DNA of 64,000 bases from Oscillatoriaceae cyanobacterium Prado104 (lineage in GTDB: Bacteria; Cyanobacteriota; Cyanobacteriia; Cyanobacteriales; Microcoleaceae): positions 21,054 to 85,053 of the forward strand of contig JALOON010000007.1 of assembly GCA_025454405.1 (NCBI GenBank), given 5' to 3'. Below, piece after piece: positions 26,922 through 35,439 of this stretch; within the stretch, counting starts at the first letter, position 1; every line of letters starts with the position of its first letter. Below the pieces are notes generated by a model. The model saw only the letters and a list, made by a program, of their open reading frames with translations. It had not been told where the DNA came from and did not search any database. Both the position numbers and the translations under genes were made by a program.

Positions 26922-27293
26922 ATGAAAATAAAGCATACTTGTACAGCACCGAATTTAGAGCCGTTGGCGGCAGCCTGCTGCGAGGATACCTGCGCGATCG
27001 AGTTCGTGTTGGAACTGCTGGCGAATAAATGGTCGGTGTCAATCGTCCGGGAACTGTTCCGGGGTTCGAGGCGCACGCACCAGTTGTTAGAAGCTTTGCC
27101 GGGGATTAGCTCGAAAACTCTCACTGCGAGGCTTAGGGAGTTAGAAATGCACGGTTTGGTAAACCGCAAGGTGTATGCGGAAATTCCGCCCCGCGTGGAA
27201 TATTCGCTGACGGAAAAAGGGCGAGAACTTCAAGGGGCGATCGCGGTTTTGAAGCAGTTGGGGGAAAAATGGCTGCGCCAAGAAGCTTGTTGA
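26922..27293 (+). CDS. HxlR-family winged-helix transcriptional regulator
   Basis: 123 residues. The HxlR core is clear: FVLELLANKWSVSIVRELFRGSRRTHQLLEALPGISSKTLTARLRELEMHGLVNRKVY, then PPRVEYSLTEKG in the wing. Five cysteines stand out (positions 7, 19, 20, 24 and 123); several HxlR proteins sense oxidants or aldehydes through such cysteines, so a redox switch is plausible but unproven. It is divergent from ppsA, so regulation of that gene is possible. The WD40 gene follows on the same strand after 147 bp. Confidence 0.9.
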   Translation: MKIKHTCTAPNLEPLAAACCEDTCAIEFVLELLANKWSVSIVRELFRGSRRTHQLLEALPGISSKTLTARLRELEMHGLVNRKVYAEIPPRVEYSLTEKGRELQGAIAVLKQLGEKWLRQEAC

Positions 27294-27440
27294 TGTGAGA
27301 GGTTCGATTTGCGAGTGTCGATCGGGAGCGATGGATTTGAGATTTTTTACTCGTTTTAGCGATTATCAGTTGTATGTCAACAACTGGACCCTAGAAGGAC
27401 GGGGGTGGAGTCCTTCGCTACGCTACGCCCAGGAGTTTCG

Positions 27441-28637
27441 ATGAACTCAATTAAAAGTCAAATCAGCAAGATTGTTCTGTCTGCCGTCGCGATCGCGGTT
27501 TGGGCGGGCATTATCTATGGCATGGGCTATGGCATCAACCAATTGGGAGGATTCTTTTTTCGGGATGAGTCTGTGTTTTGTCGCAAGGAGAAATTGAACG
27601 ATCTAGCGGTGACTGCTGATGGCAAAACCTTAATCACTGGGGGGAAACAAATCCGAATTTGGGACATTGCCACCAGACAAAAACTGTACGACAGCGCTAC
27701 AGTTCGCAATACAGCGGAAAAAATTGTCGGACTGGCACCTGCCGCGATTGATGCCCTGACGATTGCGCCTGATGGGCGGACGTTTATTAGCGCTACAAGT
27801 TCGCCAGGAGCGATCGAAAACCAGGGGACGCATGAAATTCAGATTTGGGATTTGGCAAGCCGCCAACCAATTCGTACCCTCAAAGAACATTGGGCTCGGG
27901 TGCGGTTTCTAGCCGTTAGTCCAGACAGTCAAACCCTGATCGGCCAAGATTTTAGGGGTGTAATTCTGTTCTGGAATTTAGCGACGGGGCAAGTGAAGAA
28001 AGTCCTACACGCGCAGGGGCAGCAACGTTTCTCCATGCCGGTCAGTCCCGATGGTAAAGTGTTTGCCAGTACAGACGGTGATGGCACTATAACCCTGTGG
28101 GATATGGCAACGGGCAATGCAGTCGGCAAGCTAAAGGCCGATCCCAGCCATACTCCGCTGGCAATTAGTGCGGGCAATAGAACCTTGTTAATCCAAAATG
28201 CGGGGGATGTCAAGCGGTTCAGAGATATTGCTACTGGGGCAGAATTACAAACCATCAAAGGCAGCTACATCGAATCTGACTTTGCGGTAAGCCCAGATGG
28301 CAAACAGGTGTTAATTGCGACTGATGCAGGCATCCAACTCTACAACATGACCTCAGGCGCACCACTGCAAACCTTAAACACCAACAAGTTCGATCTCGGG
28401 AGTTCGATCTCGATCGTGCCGGATGGTTCGTCGTTCATTACCAACATTAAAGGCAAAGACACCCTTTGGGATTTAGCAACGGGGGCAAAGATCCATCAGT
28501 TTGAAGGCTCATTAGGTTGGGGAACTCGTGCGTTTGCAGCAGGTCAAATTCTGGTTGTCGGCGATCGCAACGGCAATGACATCACCCTGTGGGACTTGCG
28601 GACGGGGAAACGGATCTACAAATTTTGCAACCAGTGA
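27441..28637 (+). CDS. Membrane-anchored WD40 beta-propeller protein
   Basis: I chose ATG at 27441 (MNSIKSQISKIVLSAVAIAV, 398 residues) because AGGAG lies five bases upstream; the frame starts earlier at a TTG without support. Residues about 10-35 form one membrane segment. Eight WD-like blade ends follow: IRIWDIATR, IQIWDLASR, ILFWNLATG, ITLWDMATG, FRDIATG, IQLYNMTSG, TLWDLATG and ITLWDLRTG. The propeller probably faces outside the cytoplasmic membrane or is anchored to it as a protein-interaction platform. No enzymatic domain is seen. Confidence 0.85.
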   Translation: MNSIKSQISKIVLSAVAIAVWAGIIYGMGYGINQLGGFFFRDESVFCRKEKLNDLAVTADGKTLITGGKQIRIWDIATRQKLYDSATVRNTAEKIVGLAPAAIDALTIAPDGRTFISATSSPGAIENQGTHEIQIWDLASRQPIRTLKEHWARVRFLAVSPDSQTLIGQDFRGVILFWNLATGQVKKVLHAQGQQRFSMPVSPDGKVFASTDGDGTITLWDMATGNAVGKLKADPSHTPLAISAGNRTLLIQNAGDVKRFRDIATGAELQTIKGSYIESDFAVSPDGKQVLIATDAGIQLYNMTSGAPLQTLNTNKFDLGSSISIVPDGSSFITNIKGKDTLWDLATGAKIHQFEGSLGWGTRAFAAGQILVVGDRNGNDITLWDLRTGKRIYKFCNQ

Positions 28638-28695
28638 ATCCTTTGAGATTGTACAGTTTCAAACCGTTAACCGACATTTAGTTGGAGAGGGGACT

Positions 28696-30300
28696 TCACA
28701 GATTCACTCCCAAAACTTTTAATAGCAGTTGTTGCTCTTTAAAGCCGACTTGCAAGCGGCCGCTCTCAATATCGCGCACCCAACTTTGACTTTTGCCAAC
28801 ATGAACGGCTAAATCTCTCTGGCTTAATTGCAAACTTTTTCTCGCAGTCACGATCTGCTGGCCCGAAAGCGCCGATCGCTGTCTGGGCCCGGTTTTGCGT
28901 TGGGATTTACGCAATTTTTGGGAACCTGCTGGAGTCGATCGGGCTTCCCACCCTTCAGGCAGATCGAAACGCGACAGTCTTGCTTGCATCAGGCGATTCC
29001 ACTTATCGCGCGGTGCTGCGTCAGTCAGGCGAGTGTCGTTGCTGCCGTCGGAAATCCAAAAATCCAGTGCCTCGTCGGCATCATCGGGCAAGTCGGCCAG
29101 CTTAGCCCACAGGGGTTGAATGTCGGGCCCGTAGGTGGCAGGATCGAAAATCGGTTTGAGTCCGTAGCGATCGAGCACTTCCAAATCGCTCTCGAACGAT
29201 CGCAGCAATCGCTTCCGATCCTCTCGCTGGGTGGATGCTTTGAGCAACCTTTGTTCTCCGTAAGCAATCCGCATCAATGTCTGCACCGCGATCCGCTGTT
29301 CGATGCCCATGCGAGTTTTGAATAACAGCCACAGCATGATCCGTGCTGCCCCTTCATGCTGCTGCCAGAGACTCATCACATTCGTTAACAGAGATTTTGG
29401 TAACGTGCCGTATTGATAAAACGCCGTTCCTTCTTTAGCAGCTTCCCGATTGAGGAAGAATTGCGCCCACTCTCCGGCTTTGATGGTAAAAGTCAATCCT
29501 GTCAGGTGCTTGCACCCCAGACTGTCTTCCTGAAAGTGATGCTGAGTTTCGACAAGAAGCCACAGGTGGCTTTGAGGAATCCCGATCTTTCTGAAGCGCC
29601 CCTGAGGCGACCAGTCAACAGTCACTAACAATTTGCAGGGTTGTTCTGCAAGGTCTTTGATTAAGGTTAGTTTGGCTAGTTTGCTGAGGTCTTTGCGCTT
29701 GTCTAAACCCAAATAGCTGGAAATTTCGCGATCGCTCACAGTAAAAGTCTGTTCCCAAGGGCGTTCCAAGGATGTTGCATAAGCTGCGTACATCAGGTGC
29801 AGGCAGGCCGCCCGCAGATCCCAAGAGGCGATCGACTTTTGAACTGCCTCTGCTTCCACAACCACTGCTGCATCGGGAGTGCATTTATCTGCAATGCAAA
29901 CCGTCACCTCTCCCTTGCCACCGCTGACCCGCCGTCGGTGGCAGAGATTCCCAGATTCATCGGGCTGCCAGGGCAAAGATTGCCGCTGTGCTAGTACGTT
30001 GCAAGCTTCCCAGACCACAATTGCCGAAGCAAAGGAATTCGTCTTGCCATTGGCGAATAGCTTGGGGCTCGTGCTGACTTTGGCATCGATCTTGCATCGA
30101 CCTTTCTTTGCCTGCCACGGCACTGGAGCATCGTTCAAACACATCGAAGCACATAAAGGTTGTTCGTAAAATCCCTCACAGTTATTGCACAACATTGGAT
30201 CGATCCAAAGATCTTTACCTTCCTGTTTGATTGCTCCCGTAGGACACAACGGTAAGCAGTCATTACACTGATTGCAAGCGCCTGTAATAGTATAAGTCAT
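28696..30300 (-). CDS. CnfR/PatB-like regulator, paralog 1 (two 4Fe-4S clusters plus HTH)
   Basis: 534 residues from ATG at 30300. Residues 9-60 hold two ferredoxin-type cysteine sets: CNQCNDCLPLCPTG (CxxCxxCxxxCP) and CNNCEGFYEQPLCASMC. The long middle (about 90-450) is a conserved alpha-rich region without known enzyme motifs (DREISSYLGLDKRKDLSKLA, RKRLLRSFESDLEVLDRYGL). An XRE-type HTH ends the protein (LSQRDLAVHVGKSQSWVRDIE). This exact architecture belongs to CnfR/PatB of cyanobacteria, which activate nitrogen-fixation genes under low oxygen, the iron-sulphur clusters being the presumed oxygen sensor. A second paralog is at 32213-33832. No nif gene is in the window, so the target here is open. 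Confidence 0.85.
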   Translation of the reverse strand: MTYTITGACNQCNDCLPLCPTGAIKQEGKDLWIDPMLCNNCEGFYEQPLCASMCLNDAPVPWQAKKGRCKIDAKVSTSPKLFANGKTNSFASAIVVWEACNVLAQRQSLPWQPDESGNLCHRRRVSGGKGEVTVCIADKCTPDAAVVVEAEAVQKSIASWDLRAACLHLMYAAYATSLERPWEQTFTVSDREISSYLGLDKRKDLSKLAKLTLIKDLAEQPCKLLVTVDWSPQGRFRKIGIPQSHLWLLVETQHHFQEDSLGCKHLTGLTFTIKAGEWAQFFLNREAAKEGTAFYQYGTLPKSLLTNVMSLWQQHEGAARIMLWLLFKTRMGIEQRIAVQTLMRIAYGEQRLLKASTQREDRKRLLRSFESDLEVLDRYGLKPIFDPATYGPDIQPLWAKLADLPDDADEALDFWISDGSNDTRLTDAAPRDKWNRLMQARLSRFDLPEGWEARSTPAGSQKLRKSQRKTGPRQRSALSGQQIVTARKSLQLSQRDLAVHVGKSQSWVRDIESGRLQVGFKEQQLLLKVLGVNL

Positions 30301-31086
30301 GGTTTTTTGTGATGACCCAGAATTAATAACGAACTTAAAATCTCAATTTTTTTTGTCTCTATCCAGCCTTAAATTAGGTATAAGTATTTCTGCGGGCAGG
30401 CATTAACTAAATTTATAACCGACAATATTTCTGCCCTAAAGTTTTTGACTGATTAACTGCGACCGTTACGCCATAATCACTTTAAGACTTATTAGTCTTA
30501 GTTAATTTTTTTTCGATTTCTTTCTAGCGTTGTTTTATCTTGACTCCACTATTGTATTTGTAATTAAATAAACTTTCTGTTCAACGATAACATTCAAAGA
30601 ATGTCTTAACAATTTAAAATCGCAGATGAATCGCCTGGTAAATCAATGTTTGTTTTTTAAAAAAAACAACTTTTATTAATATTTATCTAGAAGTTTGAGT
30701 TTATTTTAACTCCTCGCGACATAGATTGCTCTACTTAACAGAAACTTAAGTTTTTGTTCAAAATGCTAGCCCCCTTACCCGTAAACACTCATTTCCTCCT
30801 CAGGCAATACTCATACCCAGCCCCTCAACTCGTACCTAAACTCTATGCAGGCAATAGTTTGAGCGACTGAGTACATTACTCTTCATCTGTCTGGCGAGTT
30901 TTTTTGGGAATGAAACCAGTTTTTTGACCCAAAGGGCTCTGATATAAGCAAAGAAGCTACTCGATCTATTTTCTTAATTCAACAACAGGTAATTGCTGAG
31001 GCAATCATCTCACAACCTAGCAACATCGTCCTTGAGTGAGTAAGTCGAGCTAATTAAGTTTTGTCGGCATACTGGAGGCAGTAGTA
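30301..31086. other. Divergent control region between CnfR/PatB paralog 1 and the ParB-like gene
   Basis: 786 bp, AT-rich, no gene seen. The part 30802-30952 shares ordered conserved blocks with the region upstream of the operon at 34928 and is listed as a regulatory module. Confidence 0.6.
30802..30952 (+). promoter_or_regulatory. Conserved control module upstream of the ParB-like gene
   Basis: In order: AGGCAATA (30802), an ATACCCAGCCCCTCAAC-like block, TGAGTACAT (30868-30876), CTGGCGA (30891) and CTGATATAAGCAAA (30939-30952). The same blocks in the same order and at almost the same spacing are at 34253-34447. The last block contains TATAAG, which suits a -10 element for rightward transcription. 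It is probably a regulator binding region plus promoter, duplicated with the CnfR/PatB-like gene. Confidence 0.65.
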
Positions 31087-31965
31087 GTGCAATCCCATAT
31101 TCGAGAAACTACGAATGTTGCTGAATGGGTTTCATTAATGTCTATCAAGACTGGCAAACAGTCGCGTCATTACTTTGACCCAGAAAAGCTAGAACAGTTG
31201 GTGCGATCGATCGCGCAACACGGAATTTTGGAACCGTTGCTGGTGCGTCCTTTGAACGCCAACGAATACGAACTGGTGGCCGGTGAAAGACGTTTTCGGG
31301 CTGCTCTCAAACTCGGTCTGCCTCAGGTGCCCGTTATAATTCGGCACATGAATGATGAAGAAGCGATTCAATTAAATTTAATTGAAAATTTGCAGCGCGA
31401 AGATCTAAATCCTATTGAAGAAACAGAGGGAGTTTTGCAACTTCTGGCTTTCAGGTTGCAGATGTCGCCAGAGGCAATTCCGACCTTGCTATATCAAATG
31501 AAAAATACTGCTGACAAGGAGGCTGAGACCAAGAATAACATTATTCCTAATTCCAGGTTCGATCGAGAGCAAGAGATCCAGTCGATTTTTCAAGACTTAG
31601 GGCTGATGAGTTGGCTTTCGTTTACTTGCAATCGGCTGCCTTTGCTTAACTTGCCTCGCGAGATTTTGGATGCGATTCGCACGGGCAAGATTGCTTATAC
31701 TAAAGCTTTGGCAATCGCTCGCATCAAAGATGAAACCCAACGTCAAAATCTGCTCGATCGAGCCATTGCAGAAAACCTGTCTCTGAGTCAAATTCGATCG
31801 CGCATCAAAGCCATCAAACCACAGGCAGAACCTCAATCTCCAGAAGTTCTGCTAACAAACCTTCACCGACGGCTGCTGAAGACTAAATTATGGGAAGATT
31901 CCCAGCGCTGGACGCAAGCCCAGGCGCTGCTTGCTCAACTAGAAGCCTTGTTGGACAGAGAATGA
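31087..31965 (+). CDS. ParB/Spo0J-like DNA-binding protein without a ParA partner
   Basis: 292 residues from GTG at 31087, with GGAGG eight bases upstream. The N-terminal ParB/sulfiredoxin-like domain is clear: LEQLVRSIAQHGILEPLLVRPL, ELVAGERRFRAALKLGLPQVPVI (the GERR CTP/nucleotide-binding motif), and EAIQLNLIENLQREDLNPIEET. A central HTH-like segment lies around KIAYTKALAIARIKDETQR. No parA is adjacent, so a role as a solo regulator or nucleoid protein is as likely as segregation. It is divergent from paralog 1 of the CnfR/PatB-like regulators and convergent with paralog 2. Confidence 0.85.
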   Translation: MQSHIRETTNVAEWVSLMSIKTGKQSRHYFDPEKLEQLVRSIAQHGILEPLLVRPLNANEYELVAGERRFRAALKLGLPQVPVIIRHMNDEEAIQLNLIENLQREDLNPIEETEGVLQLLAFRLQMSPEAIPTLLYQMKNTADKEAETKNNIIPNSRFDREQEIQSIFQDLGLMSWLSFTCNRLPLLNLPREILDAIRTGKIAYTKALAIARIKDETQRQNLLDRAIAENLSLSQIRSRIKAIKPQAEPQSPEVLLTNLHRRLLKTKLWEDSQRWTQAQALLAQLEALLDRE

Positions 31966-32029
31966 GAGGGGGGGAGGGGAAGTTCTGAGTTTTAAGTTTT
32001 GAGTTTTAAGTTTTGAGCGCGTGAATTTT

Positions 32030-32205
32030 GAACTGTCTTTAACTCAAAACTCAAAATTCACAACCCAAAACTCCCTCTTCAACTCAAAACTCCCTCTTCA
32101 ACTCAAAACTCAAAACTCAAAACTCCCTCTTCAACTCAAAACTCAAAACTCAAAACTCAAAACTCCCTCTTCAACTCAAAACTCAAAACTCCTTACCAAC
32201 TATCA
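32030..32205. repeat. Tandem AACTCAAAACTCCCTCTTC repeats
   Basis: About four units of AACTCAAAACTCCCTCTTC with shorter AACTCAA sub-repeats fill the gap between the convergent ParB-like and CnfR/PatB paralog 2 genes. All repeats are near-identical with no unique spacers, so this is not CRISPR. Confidence 0.85.
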
Positions 32206-32212
32206 ACTATCT

Positions 32213-33832
32213 TTAGAGAGTTACCCCCAATACTTTTAATAGTAGTTGTTGTTCTTTGAAACCAACTTGCAGGCGGCCGCTTTCTATATCGCGCACCCAA
32301 CTTTGACTTTTGCCAACATGAACAGCTAAATCTCTCTGACTTAATTGCAAACTTTTTCTCGCAGTTACTATCTGCTGGCCCGACAGGGACGATCTCGCCC
32401 GGGTGGCGGTTTTGCGTTGAGACTTGCGCAATTGTTTAGTTCCTGTGGGAGTCGATCGAGCTTCCCACCCTTCAGGCAGCTCGAAGCACAACAGTCGCGC
32501 TTGCATCAGGCGGTTCCACTTGTCGCGCGGTGCCGCATCAGTGACGCGATAGTCGTTGCTGCCGTCGGAAATCCAAAAATCTAGTGCCTCGTCAGCATCA
32601 TCGGGCAAGTCTGCCAGCCTCGCCCACAGGGGTTGAATGTCGGGCCCGTAGGTTACCGGATCGAAAATCGGTTTGAGTCCGTAGCGATCGAGCACTTCCA
32701 AATCGCTCTCGAACGATCGCAGCAATCGCTTTCGATCCTCCCGCACAGTTGAAGCCTGCAACACCTTGGCTTCACCGCAAGCAATCCGCATCAGCGTCGG
32801 TATCGTCAGGCGCTGTTCCTGTCCCATTTTGGTTTTGAACAGCAGCCACAGCAGCATCCGGCAAGCACCTTCATGCTGCTGCCACAGGCTGGTTACAGTC
32901 TGCAACAGCGATTTAGGCAAGTTGCTGTATTGGTAAAACGCCGTACTTTCTCTAGCTCCCCGTTGGTTGAGAAAATATTTCGACCACTCTCCGGCTTTCA
33001 TCCTAAACGTGAGGCCGATCAGGTGCTTGCAGCCGAGTTCGTCTTCCTGAAAGTGATGCTGAATTCCGAGCAAATGCCACAAACGGCTTTGCTCTAACGA
33101 AAATCCTCGCACCCGCCCTTGTTGGAACCAGTTGATATCTACCAGGAGTTTGCACGGCTGCTGAACTAAGTCTGCGATCGCGGTTAACTTAGCAAGTTTG
33201 CTCAAGTCTTTGCGTTTTTCCAGACCTAAATAACTTTCAATTTGACGGTCGCTGATGGTAAATTCTTGTTCCCAAGGTTGTTCTAAAGCTATGGCGTGAG
33301 CTGCAAAAATTAAGTGCAGGCAGGCTGCCCGCACGTCCCAACCAGCCATTTCATCCCTCGCCCTCGGGGCATCAAAGGTAACGGGAGTGTCTGAGTCGGT
33401 AACGCTGTCGGTAGGGTTGGCGAGGCGAAAAGCAAGCGTTCCCCGGCCGCCATTCACCTGCCTTTCGTAACAAAGTTTTCCACCCGCATCAATTTTCCAA
33501 GGTAAGGACTGGCGTTGCGCCAGTACGTTACAGGCTTCCCAAACCACGATCGCCGAGGCAAAGGGGCTGCTTTTGCCGTTGGCAAATAGGCTGGGACTCG
33601 GAGGCATTCTGGCGGTGATTTTACAGCGACCTTTCTTGGCTTGCAAGGGAACCGGCGGACGTTCGATCGAACAAACACTCACGCATTGCGGTTCGAGAGC
33701 GTAGCCCTGACAGTCGTTGCACAACATGGGGTCGATCCAAAATTCACCATCTTCTAGCTTGATGGCTGCTTTGGGACATTGGGGGACGCAATCCCCGCAA
33801 TGGTTGCATTGGTTTGTAATCGCGTGCGCCAT
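32213..33832 (-). CDS. CnfR/PatB-like regulator, paralog 2 (two 4Fe-4S clusters plus HTH)
   Basis: 539 residues from ATG at 33832. It has the same architecture as paralog 1: cysteine sets CNHCGDCVPQCPKA and CNDCQGYALEPQCVSVC near the N-terminus, a conserved central region, and an HTH ending in LSQRDLAVHVGKSQSWVRDIE. The C-terminal third is almost identical in protein and DNA to paralog 1 (long identical nucleotide runs around 32656-32745 versus 29141-29230), while the region after the clusters has diverged (residues about 90-160). Recent duplication with later divergence, or gene conversion of the DNA-binding part, would explain this. Both should bind similar sites but may respond to different signals. 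Confidence 0.85.
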   Translation of the reverse strand: MAHAITNQCNHCGDCVPQCPKAAIKLEDGEFWIDPMLCNDCQGYALEPQCVSVCSIERPPVPLQAKKGRCKITARMPPSPSLFANGKSSPFASAIVVWEACNVLAQRQSLPWKIDAGGKLCYERQVNGGRGTLAFRLANPTDSVTDSDTPVTFDAPRARDEMAGWDVRAACLHLIFAAHAIALEQPWEQEFTISDRQIESYLGLEKRKDLSKLAKLTAIADLVQQPCKLLVDINWFQQGRVRGFSLEQSRLWHLLGIQHHFQEDELGCKHLIGLTFRMKAGEWSKYFLNQRGARESTAFYQYSNLPKSLLQTVTSLWQQHEGACRMLLWLLFKTKMGQEQRLTIPTLMRIACGEAKVLQASTVREDRKRLLRSFESDLEVLDRYGLKPIFDPVTYGPDIQPLWARLADLPDDADEALDFWISDGSNDYRVTDAAPRDKWNRLMQARLLCFELPEGWEARSTPTGTKQLRKSQRKTATRARSSLSGQQIVTARKSLQLSQRDLAVHVGKSQSWVRDIESGRLQVGFKEQQLLLKVLGVTL

Positions 33833-34252
33833 ATGATTAACGTGGTTTAGTAGAAGCTTGACTTTATGATGCCGAGCGTCTTGAGGTTAAGTAGAAGGCA
33901 GAAAGCAGAAGAAAGAACGCAAAAGGCAGCTATGCCAAAACAAGAAGGTAGACTGGCTGCAATTAAGGGTTGGTTAATGTCTTAATTTATAATTAAAAAT
34001 GTTTCTTTATTTTGTTTGATTTAAGCAATTAAATAATATTTTAAGATTTGCGCTGCAATCTGTTCGTCACAAACAATCAATCGTGCTATTTGGTAGCGTT
34101 TGTTACCAATAACCACGCGATCGATTCATCACTTTTTAAATTTTTTAATAAATTTCAAAATTCCTTGATAATTTTTTCAAAAATTCACAATTCCCTGCTC
34201 ATTACCCAATCTCAAATCAGGAATCTCGAACGCGATCGCGCCTCATTGAGAA

Positions 34253-34447
34253 AGGCAATAAAATACCAGTCCCCCAACCCGCAAACACTCAAGTTTTCAG
34301 GCATAAAATACCAGTACCCCCTGCCCAGGGTTGACGCGAAATTTTGATATTGCGATGTTTCAGGGTTTGAGTACATGACTAATAGGTTGAGCTGGCGAAT
34401 GAGAGTGAGTGCAACTTGTTGGCCTGAAAGTATCTGATATAAGCAAA
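34253..34447 (+). promoter_or_regulatory. Conserved control module upstream of the cupin/SagB operon
   Basis: AGGCAATAAAATACCAGTCC (34253) with a near-repeat at 34299, then TGAGTACAT (34368-34376), CTGGCGA (34392-34398) and CTGATATAAGCAAA (34434-34447). From TGAGTACAT to CTGATATAAGC it is 66 bp here and 71 bp upstream of the ParB-like gene. The promoter would lie about 480 bp before the first clear gene, giving a long leader. Confidence 0.65.
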
Positions 34448-34697
34448 TAAGTCACAGAATTGTTTTGATGCAACTCTCAGACCTGTGAATTTGAGGATTT
34501 GCTGACATTTTCGATCGATTAACTCGATCGGGATTTACGCAAAAGTTGGCTTGACACATTACCCATAGCGGTAAGGTGAGCCTCGGCGCACCCTACCTGT
34601 ATAGTGCGTGCCTCCAAGACTGCCGATCGTACTTGTATCGAGCAGTTTTGTAATTCATAGGACTGACACATCGGTAGCCATCACCTTCATAAAAAAA

Positions 34698-34755
34698 GGT
34701 TTGTAGTGCGGACTTAAGTCCGCAGCATCAAAGAACTAAAGTCCTCACTACGAAC
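34698..34755. repeat. GTAGTGCGGACTTAAGTCCG-type palindrome, copy A
   Basis: GGTTTGTAGTGCGGACTTAA at the left, inner CGGACTTAAGTCCG, and CTCACTACGAAC at the right. Same family as 14314-14372. Confidence 0.8.
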
Positions 34756-34760
34756 AAAAA

Positions 34761-34818
34761 GGTTTGAAGTGCGGACTTAAGTCCGCAGCATCAGAGGACT
34801 GAAGTCCTCACTACAAAC
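34761..34818. repeat. GTAGTGCGGACTTAAGTCCG-type palindrome, copy B
   Basis: A second copy five bases after copy A, with GGTTTGAAGTG at the left and CACTACAAAC at the right. The tandem pair lies in the presumed leader of the following operon. Confidence 0.8.
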
Positions 34819-34889
34819 TAATTTGTATTGCAGTTATTTCGATCGGATGCGATCCAAACGGCTATTTTTAGACATTATTGGAGGATTTT

Positions 34890-34943
34890 GTGCGCTTAGC
34901 TGTAAATTTTGACTCTGTTCTAAACCAATGCAAATTTGTTTGA
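34890..34943 (+). CDS. Possible 17-codon leader peptide
   Basis: GGAGG at 34880-34884 is the best ribosome site here. Five bases later a GTG opens a short frame (MRLAVNFDSVLNQCKFV, stop at 34943) that overlaps the ATG of the next gene at 34928 in another frame. It might couple translation or represent a shifted old start. Only the ribosome site and overlap support it. Confidence 0.25.
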   Translation: MRLAVNFDSVLNQCKFV

Positions 34944-35437
34944 ATTCCCCATCTACCCCCGAGCCAACTTTGTCCTGGTACGACTTGTCAGCAGAAGTCA
35001 AACGGTTGTTAATTGCAGCAACTGATACCTGGGAAGATACGGAGAGATCTCAAGAATACATCCATCAAGCAGTAGCGATTTCCGATCGCTCGCTGGATGT
35101 ATTTGTAGCAGCCTACCGCTATTTTTTCTACAAACACAATGATGCTGTGGCACTGCAAATGGCTCGGGGGGCGATCGAGCAAGTTAAGCTGTTAGAGAAA
35201 CTTCCAGAAGACTGGGAAGAATTGGCACCAATTCTGAGCAGTCGCAAAGAAGAATACAACATCCGGTTGTATCTCAATGCTTATTCTGCTTCGGGATTGA
35301 TTTTAGCACGCCTGGGGGCGATCGAGGAAGCAAAAACAATCGCTACCCGCGTGAACGATATTGACAACAAACGAGAGTTTGGAGCAGCTACGGTATTAAG
35401 TATTCTGACTAACTCTGAAAATGAGGAGGAAGATTAA
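34928..35437 (+). CDS. Conserved helical (TPR-like) protein, first gene of operon
   Basis: 169 residues from ATG at 34928. It is all-helical with TPR/half-a-TPR-like pairs (VFVAAYRYFFYKHNDAVALQ; GLILARLGAIEEAKTIATRV) and an acidic end (ENEEED). I do not recognise a named family. It has no own strong ribosome site and may be coupled to the short frame at 34890. The next gene starts two bases after its stop, so the two are surely co-transcribed. Confidence 0.75.
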   Translation: MQICLNSPSTPEPTLSWYDLSAEVKRLLIAATDTWEDTERSQEYIHQAVAISDRSLDVFVAAYRYFFYKHNDAVALQMARGAIEQVKLLEKLPEDWEELAPILSSRKEEYNIRLYLNAYSASGLILARLGAIEEAKTIATRVNDIDNKREFGAATVLSILTNSENEEED

Positions 35438-35439
35438 CT

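Larger units (their letters stand above)
33833..34927. other. Long divergent control region between CnfR/PatB paralog 2 and the 34928 operon
   Basis: 1.1 kb. It holds the conserved module at 34253-34447, a 5'-leader-like stretch, and two tandem palindromic elements (34698-34818). One 99-codon open frame near 34048 has no ribosome site and no family, so I do not call it. Confidence 0.6.

Noticed and set aside
32030..32205. Possible CRISPR or coding repeat
   Set aside because: It is a simple AACTCAAAACTCCCTCTTC tandem repeat with no spacers, and its open frame is pure low complexity.
34048..34347. 99-codon open frame upstream of the operon
   Set aside because: No ribosome site, composition like intergenic DNA, and it overlaps the conserved control module.
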